Of a stretch of DNA of 64,000 nucleotides, positions 41,115-50,481 are shown piece by piece. The notes under the pieces were generated by a model that was given only the letters and a program-made list of their open reading frames with translations, did not search any database and was not told the DNA's origin. Numbering within the stretch: position 1 is the stretch's first letter; the number at the start of each line of letters is the position of its first letter. A program made the translations under genes and the position numbers. This DNA is from Dokdonella_A sp966248875. GTDB taxonomy: Bacteria; Pseudomonadota; Gammaproteobacteria; Xanthomonadales; Rhodanobacteraceae. Where the stretch lies: contig CBINBI010000002.1 of the NCBI GenBank assembly GCA_966248875.1, forward strand, positions 54,447 to 118,446, written 5' to 3'.

Positions 41115-43112
41115 ATGCCGAGCCGTAAAGAACTCGCCAACGCGATCCGCGCGCTGGCCATGGATGCGGTCGAAGCCGCCAAGTCAGGCCATCCCGGCAT
41201 GCCGATGGGCATGGCCGACATCGCCGAAGTGCTGTGGAACGACTTCCTCAGCCACAATCCGAAGAATCCGAAGTGGGCGAACCGCGACCGCTTCGTGCTC
41301 TCGAACGGTCACGGCTCGATGCTGCAGTACGCGCTGCTGCACCTTACCGGCTACGACCTTTCGATCGACGAGATCAAGCGCTTCCGCCAGCTGCACTCGA
41401 AGACCGCGGGGCATCCCGAAGCGAGCGAGACGCCCGGCGTCGAGACGACGACCGGGCCGCTCGGCCAGGGCTTCGCGAACGCGGTCGGCATGGCGCTCGC
41501 CGAGAAGGTGCTGGCGCGCCGCTTCAACCGCGACGGATTTCCGATCGTCGACCACTACACCTATGTGCTCATGGGTGACGGCTGCATGATGGAAGGCATC
41601 TCGCACGAGGCCGCCTCGCTCGCCGGCACGCTCAGGCTCGGCAAGCTGATCGCGATCTGGGACGACAACGGCATCTCGATCGACGGCGAGGTGCGCGGCT
41701 GGTTCACCGACGACACCGCCGCGCGCTTCGAAGCCTACGGCTGGGAAGTGCTGCGCGACGTCGACGGCCACAATCCGGAGGCTATCAAGGCCGCGCTGGT
41801 CTCGGCCGCGCTCGATCCCGACAAGCCGACGCTGATCTGCGCGAAGACGATCATCGGCTACGGCGCGCCGAACAAGCAGGGCAAGGAGAGCTGCCACGGC
41901 GCCGCGCTCGGCAAGGACGAAGTCGCGGCAGCGCGCGCGGTGCTCGGCTGGAATCATCCGCCCTTCGTGATACCGGACGAGATCTACGATGCCTGGAACG
42001 CCGAAGCGAAGGGTGCCGAGCGTGAGACGGCATGGAACGCGCTGTTTGCGCGCTATCGCAATGCATACCCGGATCTCGCAGCCGAATTCGAGCGGCGCCT
42101 CGACGGCCGGCTGCCGGAGGATTTCGCCGCGCACGCCGACGCCTATGCGAAGAAGCTGCAGGCCGAAGGACCGGTCGTCGCCTCGCGCAAGGCCTCGCAG
42201 ATGGCGCTGGACGCGTACGGCCCGAAGCTGCCCGAGCTGATCGGCGGCTCGGCCGATCTCGCCGGCTCGAATCTCACGATCTGGAAAGGCTCGAAGGACG
42301 TCAACACAGAAGACGCGGGCGCGAACTACGTCTACTACGGCGTGCGCGAGTTCGGCATGAGCGCGATCTCGAACGGCCTCGCCCTGCACGGCGGCTTCAT
42401 TCCGTACGACGCCACCTTCCTCGTGTTCTCGGACTACGCGCGCAATGCCGTGCGCATGTCGGCTCTGATTCCAACGCGCGCGATCCACGTCTACACACAC
42501 GACTCGATCGGGCTCGGCGAAGACGGGCCGACGCACCAGCCGATCGAGCACCTCGCCAGCCTGCGCCAGATTCCGAACAACCACGTGTGGCGCCCATGCG
42601 ATGCGGTGGAATCGGCCGTCGCCTGGAAGGCGGCGATCGAACGTGCGGACGGGCCGACCTGCCTCGTGTTCTCGCGCCAGAACCTCGCGCACCAGCACCG
42701 CACCGACGAGCAGGTCGGCGCGATCGCGCGCGGCGGCTATGTGCTCGCCGACCCGGGCAGCGCGAAGTTCGAGGCGATCCTGATTGCGACCGGCTCCGAG
42801 GTCGATCTCGCGATCCAGGCCATGCGCGTGCTCGCGAACGAAGGCGTATCTGTGCGCGTCGTCTCGATGCCGTGCACGAACGTGTTCGACGCGCAGCCGC
42901 TCGAATATCGCGAAAGCGTGCTGCCGGGCTGGTGCAGGAAGCGCGTCGCCATCGAAGCCGGCGTCACCGACTACTGGCGCAAGTACGTCGGCCTTGACGG
43001 CGGCGTGGTCGGCATCGACACGTTCGGCGCGTCGGCACCTGCCGAAGCGCTGTTCCGGCATTTCGGCTTCACCGTCGAGCATGTGGTCGCGGCGGTGAAA
43101 TCGCTGCGCTGA
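41115..43112 (+). CDS. tkt: Transketolase
   Basis: Thiamine diphosphate enzyme of the pentose phosphate pathway. The ATG at 41115 gives MPSRKELANAIRALAMDAVE; the frame is open back to 40866 but the extra sequence is not transketolase. Landmarks are KSGHPGMPMGMADIAEVLW, the ThDP motif GDGCMMEGISHEAASLAGTL to WDDNGISIDG, and GVREFGMSAISNGLALHGGF and YTHDSIGLGEDGPTHQPIEH in the Pyr domain. Length is 665 aa. About 1.1 kb upstream of gap, with an MBL-fold gene on the other strand between. Confidence 0.96.
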   Translation: MPSRKELANAIRALAMDAVEAAKSGHPGMPMGMADIAEVLWNDFLSHNPKNPKWANRDRFVLSNGHGSMLQYALLHLTGYDLSIDEIKRFRQLHSKTAGHPEASETPGVETTTGPLGQGFANAVGMALAEKVLARRFNRDGFPIVDHYTYVLMGDGCMMEGISHEAASLAGTLRLGKLIAIWDDNGISIDGEVRGWFTDDTAARFEAYGWEVLRDVDGHNPEAIKAALVSAALDPDKPTLICAKTIIGYGAPNKQGKESCHGAALGKDEVAAARAVLGWNHPPFVIPDEIYDAWNAEAKGAERETAWNALFARYRNAYPDLAAEFERRLDGRLPEDFAAHADAYAKKLQAEGPVVASRKASQMALDAYGPKLPELIGGSADLAGSNLTIWKGSKDVNTEDAGANYVYYGVREFGMSAISNGLALHGGFIPYDATFLVFSDYARNAVRMSALIPTRAIHVYTHDSIGLGEDGPTHQPIEHLASLRQIPNNHVWRPCDAVESAVAWKAAIERADGPTCLVFSRQNLAHQHRTDEQVGAIARGGYVLADPGSAKFEAILIATGSEVDLAIQAMRVLANEGVSVRVVSMPCTNVFDAQPLEYRESVLPGWCRKRVAIEAGVTDYWRKYVGLDGGVVGIDTFGASAPAEALFRHFGFTVEHVVAAVKSLR

Positions 43113-43138
43113 GCGCGGCTCGACGCTGACGATTTGTA

Positions 43139-44032
43139 TTACGCCTCTGCAAACGCGACCGGCAGCTTGAAAAACGTTCGGCCGTCTTCTCCGCACGGCG
43201 GGAGGCGGCCGCCGCGGATGTTGAACTGGATGGCCGGCCAGAGCAGCCGTGGCACCGCAAGCTTCGCGTCGCGGCTCTTGCGGAACTCGACATAAGTCTC
43301 CGCGCTCGTCGCCGCGGCGAGGTGCGTGTTCGCGCGTTTTTCGTCGGCGACACTCGTTTCGGCCAACGGAGCGGCGCCCGCCGCGGGATAGTCGTGGCAG
43401 AGCAGCACGCGCGTGTCGTCGGGAAACGTATAGAGCTTTCGTATCGAGCGATACAGCTCCGCGGCGTCGCCGCCGGGAAAATCGCAGCGCGCGGTGCCGC
43501 AGGCGGGCGCGAACAGCGTGTCGCCGACGACGAGAACGTCGCCGATCGCGTAGGTGACGCTGTCCGGCGTATGGCCCGGCGTGGCGATGACGCGCGCCTC
43601 GAGCTTGCCGATGCCGAATGTCTCGCCGTCCGCGAACAGGCGATCGAACTCGCTGCCGTCGGCCGGGAAATCGCCGAGCTCGAGGATGCGCTTGAACGTG
43701 CGCTGCACGTCGACGATGCCGGCGCCCACCGCAAGCACCGCGCCGGTGCGTTCGCGAAGCCAGGCCCCGGCCGACAGATGATCCGCGTGCGCGTGCGTCT
43801 CCAGTACCCAGCCGACGCGAAGCCTCGCGGTTTCGACATATTCGAGCACGCGCTGCGCGCTGTCGGTGCGGATGCGGCCGGATGCGGCGTCGAAATCCAG
43901 CACGGCATCGACAATCGCTGCCTCACGCGTTGCCGGATCGACGATCACGTGCGTCCAGGTGCCGCTGTCTGCATGATGGAAGCTGCGCACTACGGGCAGG
44001 ATGGCCGGCGGGGTGCTCTGGGTGTCGCTCAT
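43139..44032 (-). CDS. MBL-fold hydrolase, persulfide dioxygenase-like (Blh/ETHE1 type)
   Basis: Metallo-beta-lactamase fold enzyme with motif ETHAHADHLSAGAWL (HxHxDH, about residues 78-92), IATPGHTPDSVTYAIGD, VGDTLFAPACGTARCDFPGG and LLCHDYPAAG. The ACGTARCDF block is typical of the ETHE1/Blh group, which oxidises glutathione persulfide. Length is 297 aa, with a C-terminal extension beyond the ETHE1 core (VEFRKSRDAKLAVPRLLWPA) as in the Blh branch. No rhodanese or SQR gene lies beside it, so the sulfide role is inferred from family only. Confidence 0.88.
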   Translation of the reverse strand: MSDTQSTPPAILPVVRSFHHADSGTWTHVIVDPATREAAIVDAVLDFDAASGRIRTDSAQRVLEYVETARLRVGWVLETHAHADHLSAGAWLRERTGAVLAVGAGIVDVQRTFKRILELGDFPADGSEFDRLFADGETFGIGKLEARVIATPGHTPDSVTYAIGDVLVVGDTLFAPACGTARCDFPGGDAAELYRSIRKLYTFPDDTRVLLCHDYPAAGAAPLAETSVADEKRANTHLAAATSAETYVEFRKSRDAKLAVPRLLWPAIQFNIRGGRLPPCGEDGRTFFKLPVAFAEA

Positions 44033-44232
44033 CGGGTCTCCATCGCTGCGCGGTGAATCGACGCATGCGCCCGCCGCGTCGAACCGGCGCTCTGCATCAT
44101 AAACGCGCGCGGCGGTGGCTTGCCGCCCGCTGGCGCCTCCCGATTGGCACCATGGAAATGGCCCGTGCGCGCAAAAAGCAGGGCCGGTAGAATGCGAATG
44201 TCCAACTGTCTCCCCTTTTCCGGAGGAAATCC

Positions 44233-45246
44233 ATGGCTGTGAAGGTCGCCATCAACGGCTACGGCCGCATCGGCCGCAACATCCTGCGCGCGCTGTACGA
44301 GTCGAAGCGGACGAGCGAGATCCGGATCGTCGCGGTCAACGATCTCGGCGATGCCGAAACGAACGCACATCTGACGCAGCATGACACGGTGCACGGCCGC
44401 TTTCCGGCCGAGGTCGGGGTCGACGGCGGCGATCTCATCGTCAATGGCGATCGCATCAAGGTCTGCGCCGAGCGCGATCCATCCAGGCTGCCGTGGAAGG
44501 ACCTCGGCGTCGACATCGTGCTCGAGTGCACGGGCCTGTTCACCTCGAAGGCGAAGGCGAGCGCGCACATCGCCGCCGGCGCGAGGAAGGTGATGATCTC
44601 GGCGCCCGGCGACAAGGACGTCCACGGCACCTTCGTCTACGGCGTCAACGAAGACAAGATCAAGGCGAGCGACACTGTCATCTCGAACGCCTCGTGCACG
44701 ACGAACTGCCTCGCGCCGCTGGCGAAGGTGCTGCACGAGAAGATCGGCATCGAGCATGGTCTGATGACGACGATCCACTCGTACACGAACGATCAGGTGC
44801 TGACCGACGTGTACCACAAGGACCTGCGCCGCGCGCGTGCCGCGACGATGTCGCAGATCCCGACCAAGACCGGCGCCGCCGCCGCGGTCGGCCTCGTGCT
44901 GCCGGAGCTGAACGGCAAGCTCGACGGCCTCTCGATCCGCGTGCCGACGATCAACGTCTCGCTGGTCGATCTGGTCTTCGTCGCCAAGCGCGCGACGTCG
45001 GCCAAGGAAATCGACGAGGCCATCGAGGAAGCGGCCAACGGCAAGCTCAAGGGCATCCTCGGCATCAACAGGAAGCCGCTGGTCTCGATCGACTTCAACC
45101 ACAATCCGCTGTCGTCGATCTACGACGCGACGCAGACGCGTGTCATGGGCGGCACCTTCGTCAAGGTGTTCTCGTGGTACGACAATGAGTGGGGATTCTC
45201 GAACCGCATGCTCGACATGACGCTGGCGTTCGCCAGGGTGGGTTGA
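44233..45246 (+). CDS. gap: Glyceraldehyde-3-phosphate dehydrogenase
   Basis: NAD-dependent glycolytic/gluconeogenic enzyme. The NAD-binding start is VKVAINGYGRIGRNILRAL, the catalytic motif is SNASCTTNCLAPLAK (Cys near residue 156), and WYDNEWGFSNRMLDM closes the C-terminus. Length is 337 aa. A strong GGAGGAAAT ribosome-binding site lies at 44222-44230. It fits GapA better than erythrose-4-phosphate dehydrogenase, although tkt lies nearby as epd does in some species. Confidence 0.95.
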   Translation: MAVKVAINGYGRIGRNILRALYESKRTSEIRIVAVNDLGDAETNAHLTQHDTVHGRFPAEVGVDGGDLIVNGDRIKVCAERDPSRLPWKDLGVDIVLECTGLFTSKAKASAHIAAGARKVMISAPGDKDVHGTFVYGVNEDKIKASDTVISNASCTTNCLAPLAKVLHEKIGIEHGLMTTIHSYTNDQVLTDVYHKDLRRARAATMSQIPTKTGAAAAVGLVLPELNGKLDGLSIRVPTINVSLVDLVFVAKRATSAKEIDEAIEEAANGKLKGILGINRKPLVSIDFNHNPLSSIYDATQTRVMGGTFVKVFSWYDNEWGFSNRMLDMTLAFARVG

Positions 45247-45264
45247 GCCCCCGGATTGATCTTC

Positions 45265-45291
45265 GCCGGCCCTCCGTGCGGGAGGGCCGGC
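45265..45291. terminator. Hairpin between convergent gap and GNAT gene
   Basis: Perfect 11-bp stem GCCGGCCCTCC (45265-45275) / GGAGGGCCGGC (45281-45291), five-base loop. No T tract; probably bidirectional. Confidence 0.65.
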
Positions 45292-45335
45292 CACGCGTCA
45301 TGGCTCCGCCGGCGGAGCGCGGGAGCGCGTGACTG

Positions 45336-45899
45336 CTAGCCGCGATATACGCTTCGCAACAGGCCATACATCGCCGAGTCTGTCACTTCGTCGCCGACGC
45401 GCCATCTCGATCGCAGCAGGCCCTCGCGCACGAACCCGAGCCTCTCGACGAGCCGGCACGAACGGTCGTTGCGCGGATCGACATCGGCCTCGACGCGCTC
45501 CACGCCGAGCGTCGTGAATGCGAAATCGAGCACCAGTCGCAGCGCGTCCTGCGCGTAGCCGCGGCCCCAGAGATCCGCGGCGAGCGAGTAGCCGATTTCC
45601 GCGCGCCGGTGCGCGCGGCTGATCGCGAAGAGCGAGGCCGTGCCGACCAGCGCGTCGGCCCCTGCATGCGTCACGGCCCAGGAATGCGCGCCGTCCGATT
45701 CGCGAAGCAGCTTGGCCAGATACTCCGCCGCCTGCGCGGGCTCGGTCCACGGCGGATGGCTCCAGTAGCGCATGACGCGCGGATCGGAGCGAAGCCTGAA
45801 CAGCGCTCCGGCGTCCTCCGCGCGCAGCGGGCGCAGGCGCACGCGCGAGCCCGCGAGCTCCGGCGTCGCCACCTCCGCCGTGCCCGCGACGGCGGCCAT
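45336..45899 (-). CDS. GNAT family N-acetyltransferase (RimJ/RimL type)
   Basis: Acetyl-CoA-dependent acyltransferase. The N-terminal strand SRVRLRPLRAEDAGALFRL, the central AEIGYSLAADLWGRGYAQDA with the pyrophosphate-binding loop (WGRGYA), and RVEADVDPRNDRSCRLVERL followed by GFVREG are diagnostic of the RimJ/RimL group. Length is 187 aa. The ATG at 45899 overlaps the uspA stop by one base, so it is translationally coupled to it. The acetyl acceptor is unknown. Confidence 0.9.
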   Translation of the reverse strand: MAAVAGTAEVATPELAGSRVRLRPLRAEDAGALFRLRSDPRVMRYWSHPPWTEPAQAAEYLAKLLRESDGAHSWAVTHAGADALVGTASLFAISRAHRRAEIGYSLAADLWGRGYAQDALRLVLDFAFTTLGVERVEADVDPRNDRSCRLVERLGFVREGLLRSRWRVGDEVTDSAMYGLLRSVYRG

Positions 45900-46726
45900 C
45901 AATGCGCCACCAGGAGCGGCAGGTCGCTCGACTGGAACAGCTGTCGCGTCGTGCCGCCGAGCACGAGCTCGGTGATGCGCGAATGTCCCCACGCACCCAT
46001 GACGATGAGATCGGCCGCGTGCGTGTGGGCCGCGTCGAGCAATGCCGCTCCGCGCTCCTTTGCGGGCGGCTTGAACGTCGCGAACTCCGCGTCGACGCCG
46101 CGACGCGCGAGCCATGCGCGCAGGTCGAGCCTCGGCAGATGGCGCAGGCCGAACGGATTCTCGACGGGATCGCCCTCGAGCACGACGACGCGTTCGGCGC
46201 GGCGGAGCAGCGGCAATGCGCCGTGGATCGCGCGCGCGGCTTCGCGGCTCGAGTTCCAGGCGACGAGGATGCGCGTCCCGGTGCGCTCGACGGCGACGGA
46301 ATCGGGCACGACGACGACCGGCGCCGACGATCCGAACACCGTGCGCGAGACGACGCCCCAGCCGGTCGGTGCATCGGGATTGAGCTGCGGACGCTCGACC
46401 ACGACGAAATCGCTCCAGCGCGCCGCGTGGCAGAGCACTTCGACGGTGTCGCCCTGCGACACCTGCCATTCGCCTTCGAGCTTGCGCGCGGCGAGTTCGG
46501 CCTGCCACCAGTCACGGCGTGCCTTCGCTTCCTCGACCATGCCGTCTGCTTCGTGCACCTGCAGGGCGACGGCTTCGGGCGATGCAAACGCCGCGGGCGC
46601 GATGGCGATGACATGGATTCCGCACGTCCATGCTTCCAGCCGTTCCGCCAGTGCGAGGCCGAGCCGCACGGCCGGCGTCGTCGCATCGATGCGGCGCAGG
46701 TGGATCAGCACGTCGAGTCTGGCCAT
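45899..46726 (-). CDS. Universal stress protein, tandem UspA domains
   Basis: The ATG at 46726 gives ARLDVLIHLRRIDATTPAVR. The 275-residue protein has two UspA-like halves; the second is the better preserved, with ILVAWNSSREAARAIHGALP at its start and the ATP-binding pattern MGAWGHSRITELVLGGTTRQ near the C-terminus (G-2x-G-9x-G type). The first half lacks that loop. Overlaps the GNAT gene by one base. Confidence 0.88.
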   Translation of the reverse strand: MARLDVLIHLRRIDATTPAVRLGLALAERLEAWTCGIHVIAIAPAAFASPEAVALQVHEADGMVEEAKARRDWWQAELAARKLEGEWQVSQGDTVEVLCHAARWSDFVVVERPQLNPDAPTGWGVVSRTVFGSSAPVVVVPDSVAVERTGTRILVAWNSSREAARAIHGALPLLRRAERVVVLEGDPVENPFGLRHLPRLDLRAWLARRGVDAEFATFKPPAKERGAALLDAAHTHAADLIVMGAWGHSRITELVLGGTTRQLFQSSDLPLLVAH

Positions 46727-46882
46727 GGCGGGCTCCGCTGGCGCGATGGCCATAGCTTACGTCGAGACTGCATCCGGCTGCTGAAGCGGCTCGAGAACCC
46801 TCGGGGTGACCTTCCGCACTGGCAGCGGCGCTGCGCCGATACGAAAATGGCAAAGACGATCGGATCGACGATGGAGGTGCCC

Positions 46883-47212
46883 ATGACCGCCGTCTTTTCC
46901 GTGTTCACCGTGTTCGCGACGCTGCTGCTGCTCGTCTGCGGGCTGGCGCTGCTGCCGGCGTTGCTCGTCGTCGGCGCGGTCGTGCTGGCATTCACCATCG
47001 CCGCCAGTGTGCTCGGGCTCGTGTTCCGGCTGTTCGGCTGGCTGCTGCTCGCATTGCTCGCGTTCCCGCTGATGCTGCTGGCAGGCGGCCTCGCGCTGGC
47101 GTTCGGCGTCGCGATCGTGCAGGCGGCGCTGCCGCTGCTCCTCATCGTCGGCGTCGTGTGGCTGATCGCGCGGCATCACCGCGACTCGCAGGCGCCGGCC
47201 CGGGCGTCGTGA
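46883..47212 (+). CDS. Small hydrophobic membrane protein
   Basis: Not recognised. The ATG at 46883 has GGAGGT at 46873-46878, which decides this start over the in-frame upstream ones. The 109-residue protein is nearly all hydrophobic, with about three predicted helices (residues 4-40, 44-62, 66-98) separated by RLFG, and a short polar tail RHHRDSQAPARAS. It is divergent from the uspA-GNAT pair. Confidence 0.7.
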   Translation: MTAVFSVFTVFATLLLLVCGLALLPALLVVGAVVLAFTIAASVLGLVFRLFGWLLLALLAFPLMLLAGGLALAFGVAIVQAALPLLLIVGVVWLIARHHRDSQAPARAS

Positions 47213-47342
47213 TGAGTCCGCGCTGAAAGCACCCGGAGCGGTCGCTCCCGAGCGCTCACGCCATCTTCGCGAGGCAACCGGACCGAAACGTTTGCGAGCT
47301 TGGCGCCGCCGCTCCGGAGGAGTAGGGTAGCTCCATGCTGCA

Positions 47343-48050
47343 ATGCGACATCGCGTGCGGCACCTCGCGGAGGCCGCCGTGCCGCACCGTCTCACCGAAA
47401 TGCCGCAGGCCGTCTACAGCGCGCGCGAAGAGCTGGCTTCGTGCGTCATCCATGGCATCGGCATCGTGCTCAGCATCGCCGGGCTCGCCGTGCTTGCCGC
47501 TCATGCGGCTCCCGGCGGGGATGCGCGCGATATCGCGAGCGTCGGCGTCTACGGCGCGACGCTGATCCTGCTCTACACCGCGTCGACGCTGTACCACGGT
47601 ATTCCGCTCGAGCGCGCGAAGCCGCTGCTGCGCCAGCTCGATCACGCGGCCATCTTCCTGCTGATCGCGGGCACCTACACGCCGTTCACGCTGATCACGC
47701 TGGAAGGGCCATGGGGCTGGTCGCTGTTCACGGTGGTCTGGACGCTCGCGATCGCCGGCATCGCGCTGGTCATGCGCCGCATCGAGAAACGCGGGCCGGT
47801 GATCGCGCTCTATGTCGGGCTCGGCTGGATCGGTCTCGTCGCGATCGGCCCGCTGGTGCGCAATCTTCCGGCGAGCGGGCTCTGGCTGCTGTTCGGCGGC
47901 GGCGCCTGCTATACGCTGGGCGTGCCGTTCTATCTCTCGAAACGGCTGCCGTTCAGCCACGCGCTCTGGCACGTATTCGTGCTAGCCGGCAGCATCCTGC
48001 AGTTTTTCGCGGTGCTGCTTTACGTGCTGCCGGCGAGGCCGGGCCAATAG
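47343..48050 (+). CDS. Hemolysin III/PAQR family membrane protein
   Basis: Seven-helix HlyIII (YqfA-like) protein. Landmarks are EELASCVIHGIGIVLSIAGL, TLILLYTASTLYHGIP with the conserved Ser and His, LDHAAIFLLIAGTYTPFTLI and the final SHALWHVFVLAGSILQFFAV with metal-site His residues. Length is 235 aa from ATG 47343; an in-frame ATG at 47400 would remove 19 poorly conserved residues and may be the true start. The role may be in membrane homeostasis. Confidence 0.9.
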   Translation: MRHRVRHLAEAAVPHRLTEMPQAVYSAREELASCVIHGIGIVLSIAGLAVLAAHAAPGGDARDIASVGVYGATLILLYTASTLYHGIPLERAKPLLRQLDHAAIFLLIAGTYTPFTLITLEGPWGWSLFTVVWTLAIAGIALVMRRIEKRGPVIALYVGLGWIGLVAIGPLVRNLPASGLWLLFGGGACYTLGVPFYLSKRLPFSHALWHVFVLAGSILQFFAVLLYVLPARPGQ

Positions 48051-48053
48051 CCG

Positions 48054-49835
48054 CTATTTCGAGTGTGTCGGGATGAACTCGTTCTCCACCGCTTCGCGCA
48101 GCAGCGCCGGCGGCAAGAGGCCCTGCCCGATCACGAAATCGTTGAACGCGAGACGGTCGAACTTCTTGCCGAGCCTCACTTCGGTCTCGGCGCGCAGCTC
48201 CATCAGCTTCGTGTAGCCGTAGAAGTAGGCGGTCGCCTGGCCCGGCGCGCGGAACGTGTAGCGGTCGATTTCCTGGCGCGCGTACGCGGGCGACAGCACG
48301 ACTTCCTCGGTAAGCACCTCCTTCGCGCGCTCGGGCGTGATGCGCCCCAGGTTGACCATCGGATCGAGAATCGCGCGCGCCGCGCGCTGCAGCCGCGCCT
48401 GCAGCGCGAACAGCTGGCCGTCGAGCGGCTCGTACGGTTTCATCTCGGCCTCGGCGTAGAGCGCCCAGCCTTCGACGTTGACGCTGTTGAACGCGAACAC
48501 GCTGCGCGCCAGCGAGACGCCGCGCTCGACCATAGCCGAGAACTGCAGCTCGTGGCCGGGGCGCCCTTCGTGCGCGGTCAGCGTCCACGTGCCGGACATG
48601 TGGTTGAAATCGTCGTAGCTCTCCGCGTTGCCGCCGGTGCTCGGATTGCCCAGCGTCAGCACGAACGTGCCGCGCTCCCCCTTGTTGCCGATCAGTGGCG
48701 GCGGATCCATGTGCGGCGCCGGCTGCGCGGCGGTCTCGGCTTCCGAGGCGACGCGCATCAGCATCGGGCGCTCCGGCAGCGTCACGATGCGTTCGCGGCG
48801 GATGATGTCCTCGATGCGGCCGATCACGTTGTGATAGGTCGCCTCGATCTTCTCGCGCGGCATCTGGTCCTTCTTGAGCGCACGGATCACGTCGCGGTAA
48901 TCGGTGACGTCGAGATGATGTTCCTTCGCGACGAGCGGCGCGAGCGCGCGCATCTCGTTGCGGATCTCGGCGTAGGCGACCTCGGCTTTGGCGATGAGTG
49001 CGTCGGGCGCGATGTCGAGGCCGACGTTCCTGAGATTGTCGGCGTAGAGCTCCGGCGGCAGCCGGAAATCGTCGCGGGCGCGCGGCAGCACCGTCGAGCG
49101 GATCCACGCGTCGTAATCCTTGAGCTGCGTCTCGAGCGCATCGAGCGCCTCATCCGCGCCGCCAATCCTGTATTTCGCGTAGAGCTTGCGGATGCCGTCG
49201 ACGTAGCTCGCCGTGTCGGCGAGATCCTGCTCGACCTGGTTCTTGTACGGGCCGAGCAGCTTGCTGTCGCCCATCACGGCCTCGAACTGCGCCTTTGCCT
49301 GCGTCGTCACCGGCGTGTAGCCTTTTTCGAGGCCGGTGTAGCGCTTGAGGCGCGTCAGCGCGCTCGGCCGGCGTTTTGCGTCTACCTGGTCCTGCAGCAG
49401 GCTGAACTCGCCGAAGAAGATCGTCTGGCCGACGTTCTGGTACGGCAGCAGGTATTTGTCGTTGAGCGTGGCCGTGTCGATCTGCTGCGTCGCCGCTTCG
49501 ATCATGATCTTGAGGTCCTGGCGGACCTGCGGATCCTTTTCGGCAGCGAGCTTCGCCTGCAGATCCTTGCGCGCGCCTTCCATCGCCTTGCGCAGGCGCG
49601 CGTTCGCATCGACCGGGAATTGGGTGACGCGGTCGTCATAGCCTTCGAGGCCGAGGCGTCCGGCGAACTCGGGCGCGAAATCGCCGAGGATCCTGAGCAG
49701 CGGCTGCGCGTCCTCGTTGCTGCGCACGACCCATTCGCGCGTCGCGGGCGCGCCCGCTTCGGCGGCAGGCGATACACCGGCGGAAACGGCGAGGGCGATA
49801 CCGAGAGCGAACGCGGACAGGCGTCGGATGAACAT
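48054..49835 (-). CDS. DUF885 family secreted metallopeptidase-like protein
   Basis: The ATG at 49835 has GGAAGGAGG just upstream and opens a signal peptide FIRRLSAFALGIALAVSAGV, cleaved near SPAAEA. The DUF885 body ends with the zinc-type motif LTAHEGRPGHELQFSAM (about residues 428-444), and the downstream NSVNVEGWALYAEAEM segment supplies the further Glu. Length is 593 aa. It is predicted to be a periplasmic or secreted peptidase; the substrate is unknown. The stop is four bases from the convergent HlyIII gene. Confidence 0.9.
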   Translation of the reverse strand: MFIRRLSAFALGIALAVSAGVSPAAEAGAPATREWVVRSNEDAQPLLRILGDFAPEFAGRLGLEGYDDRVTQFPVDANARLRKAMEGARKDLQAKLAAEKDPQVRQDLKIMIEAATQQIDTATLNDKYLLPYQNVGQTIFFGEFSLLQDQVDAKRRPSALTRLKRYTGLEKGYTPVTTQAKAQFEAVMGDSKLLGPYKNQVEQDLADTASYVDGIRKLYAKYRIGGADEALDALETQLKDYDAWIRSTVLPRARDDFRLPPELYADNLRNVGLDIAPDALIAKAEVAYAEIRNEMRALAPLVAKEHHLDVTDYRDVIRALKKDQMPREKIEATYHNVIGRIEDIIRRERIVTLPERPMLMRVASEAETAAQPAPHMDPPPLIGNKGERGTFVLTLGNPSTGGNAESYDDFNHMSGTWTLTAHEGRPGHELQFSAMVERGVSLARSVFAFNSVNVEGWALYAEAEMKPYEPLDGQLFALQARLQRAARAILDPMVNLGRITPERAKEVLTEEVVLSPAYARQEIDRYTFRAPGQATAYFYGYTKLMELRAETEVRLGKKFDRLAFNDFVIGQGLLPPALLREAVENEFIPTHSK

Positions 49836-50012
49836 GGCTGCCTCCTTCCAAGGATGAGTGACGCTACTCGCCCGGCCGCGTTCGGCTATGTGCCAAAGGT
49901 TATGCGACGCGCTCGCCGGAGCGCGGACACGGCCGGGCGCAGCGCTGTCCGGCTCGCGCGTTACGCCGCGTCGCGCGTTGCGCGAAAATCGCGCGATGAA
50001 CGGGAGGGCGCC

Positions 50013-50429
50013 ATGAAGGACGGAGAGGCCGATGCACGCGTGATCCATCGCGGCGGCTGCCATTGCGGCCGCGTGCGTTTCGAGGTCGATGCGCCTGCGC
50101 ACATCGAAGCGCTGGATTGCAACTGCTCGATCTGCCGCATGAGCGGATTCGTGCACCTGATCGTTCCGGCGTCCCGGTTCCGGCTCGTCGCCGGGGAGGA
50201 CGATCTGGTTGAGTACACATTCAACACCGGCGCGGCGAAGCACCGCTTCTGCCGGCACTGCGGCGTCAAGAGCTTCTATGTGCCGCGCTCCAATCCGGAC
50301 GGCATCGACGTCAACGTGCGCTGCATCGACCCTGGCACAATCGCCTCGGTACGAGTGACGCCGTTCGACGACCGCGATCGCGAGCGGAGCGAAGCCGCGA
50401 TCGCTCATCTCTCGAGCGAAAGCCGCTAG
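50013..50429 (+). CDS. GFA family (CENP-V/glutathione-dependent formaldehyde-activating) protein
   Basis: Small zinc-binding fold. The cysteine pattern is complete: RGGCHCGRVRFEVDAP (CxC), ALDCNCSICRMSG (CxC-xx-C) and HRFCRHCGVKSFY (CxxC). Length is 138 aa from ATG 50013. Family members bind zinc and, in some cases, glutathione; the activity of this one is not known. Single gene, divergent from the DUF885 gene. Confidence 0.9.
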   Translation: MKDGEADARVIHRGGCHCGRVRFEVDAPAHIEALDCNCSICRMSGFVHLIVPASRFRLVAGEDDLVEYTFNTGAAKHRFCRHCGVKSFYVPRSNPDGIDVNVRCIDPGTIASVRVTPFDDRDRERSEAAIAHLSSESR

Positions 50430-50481
50430 CGATTCGAGTCGCGCGTCGCGATGCCGGCGTGTCGAATCCGGTGCGCCCCTT

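Noticed and set aside
48063..50429. A 788-codon plus-strand frame ending in the GFA protein
   Set aside because: Only the last 138 codons from ATG 50013 carry family motifs; the upstream part is antisense to the DUF885 gene and merely open.
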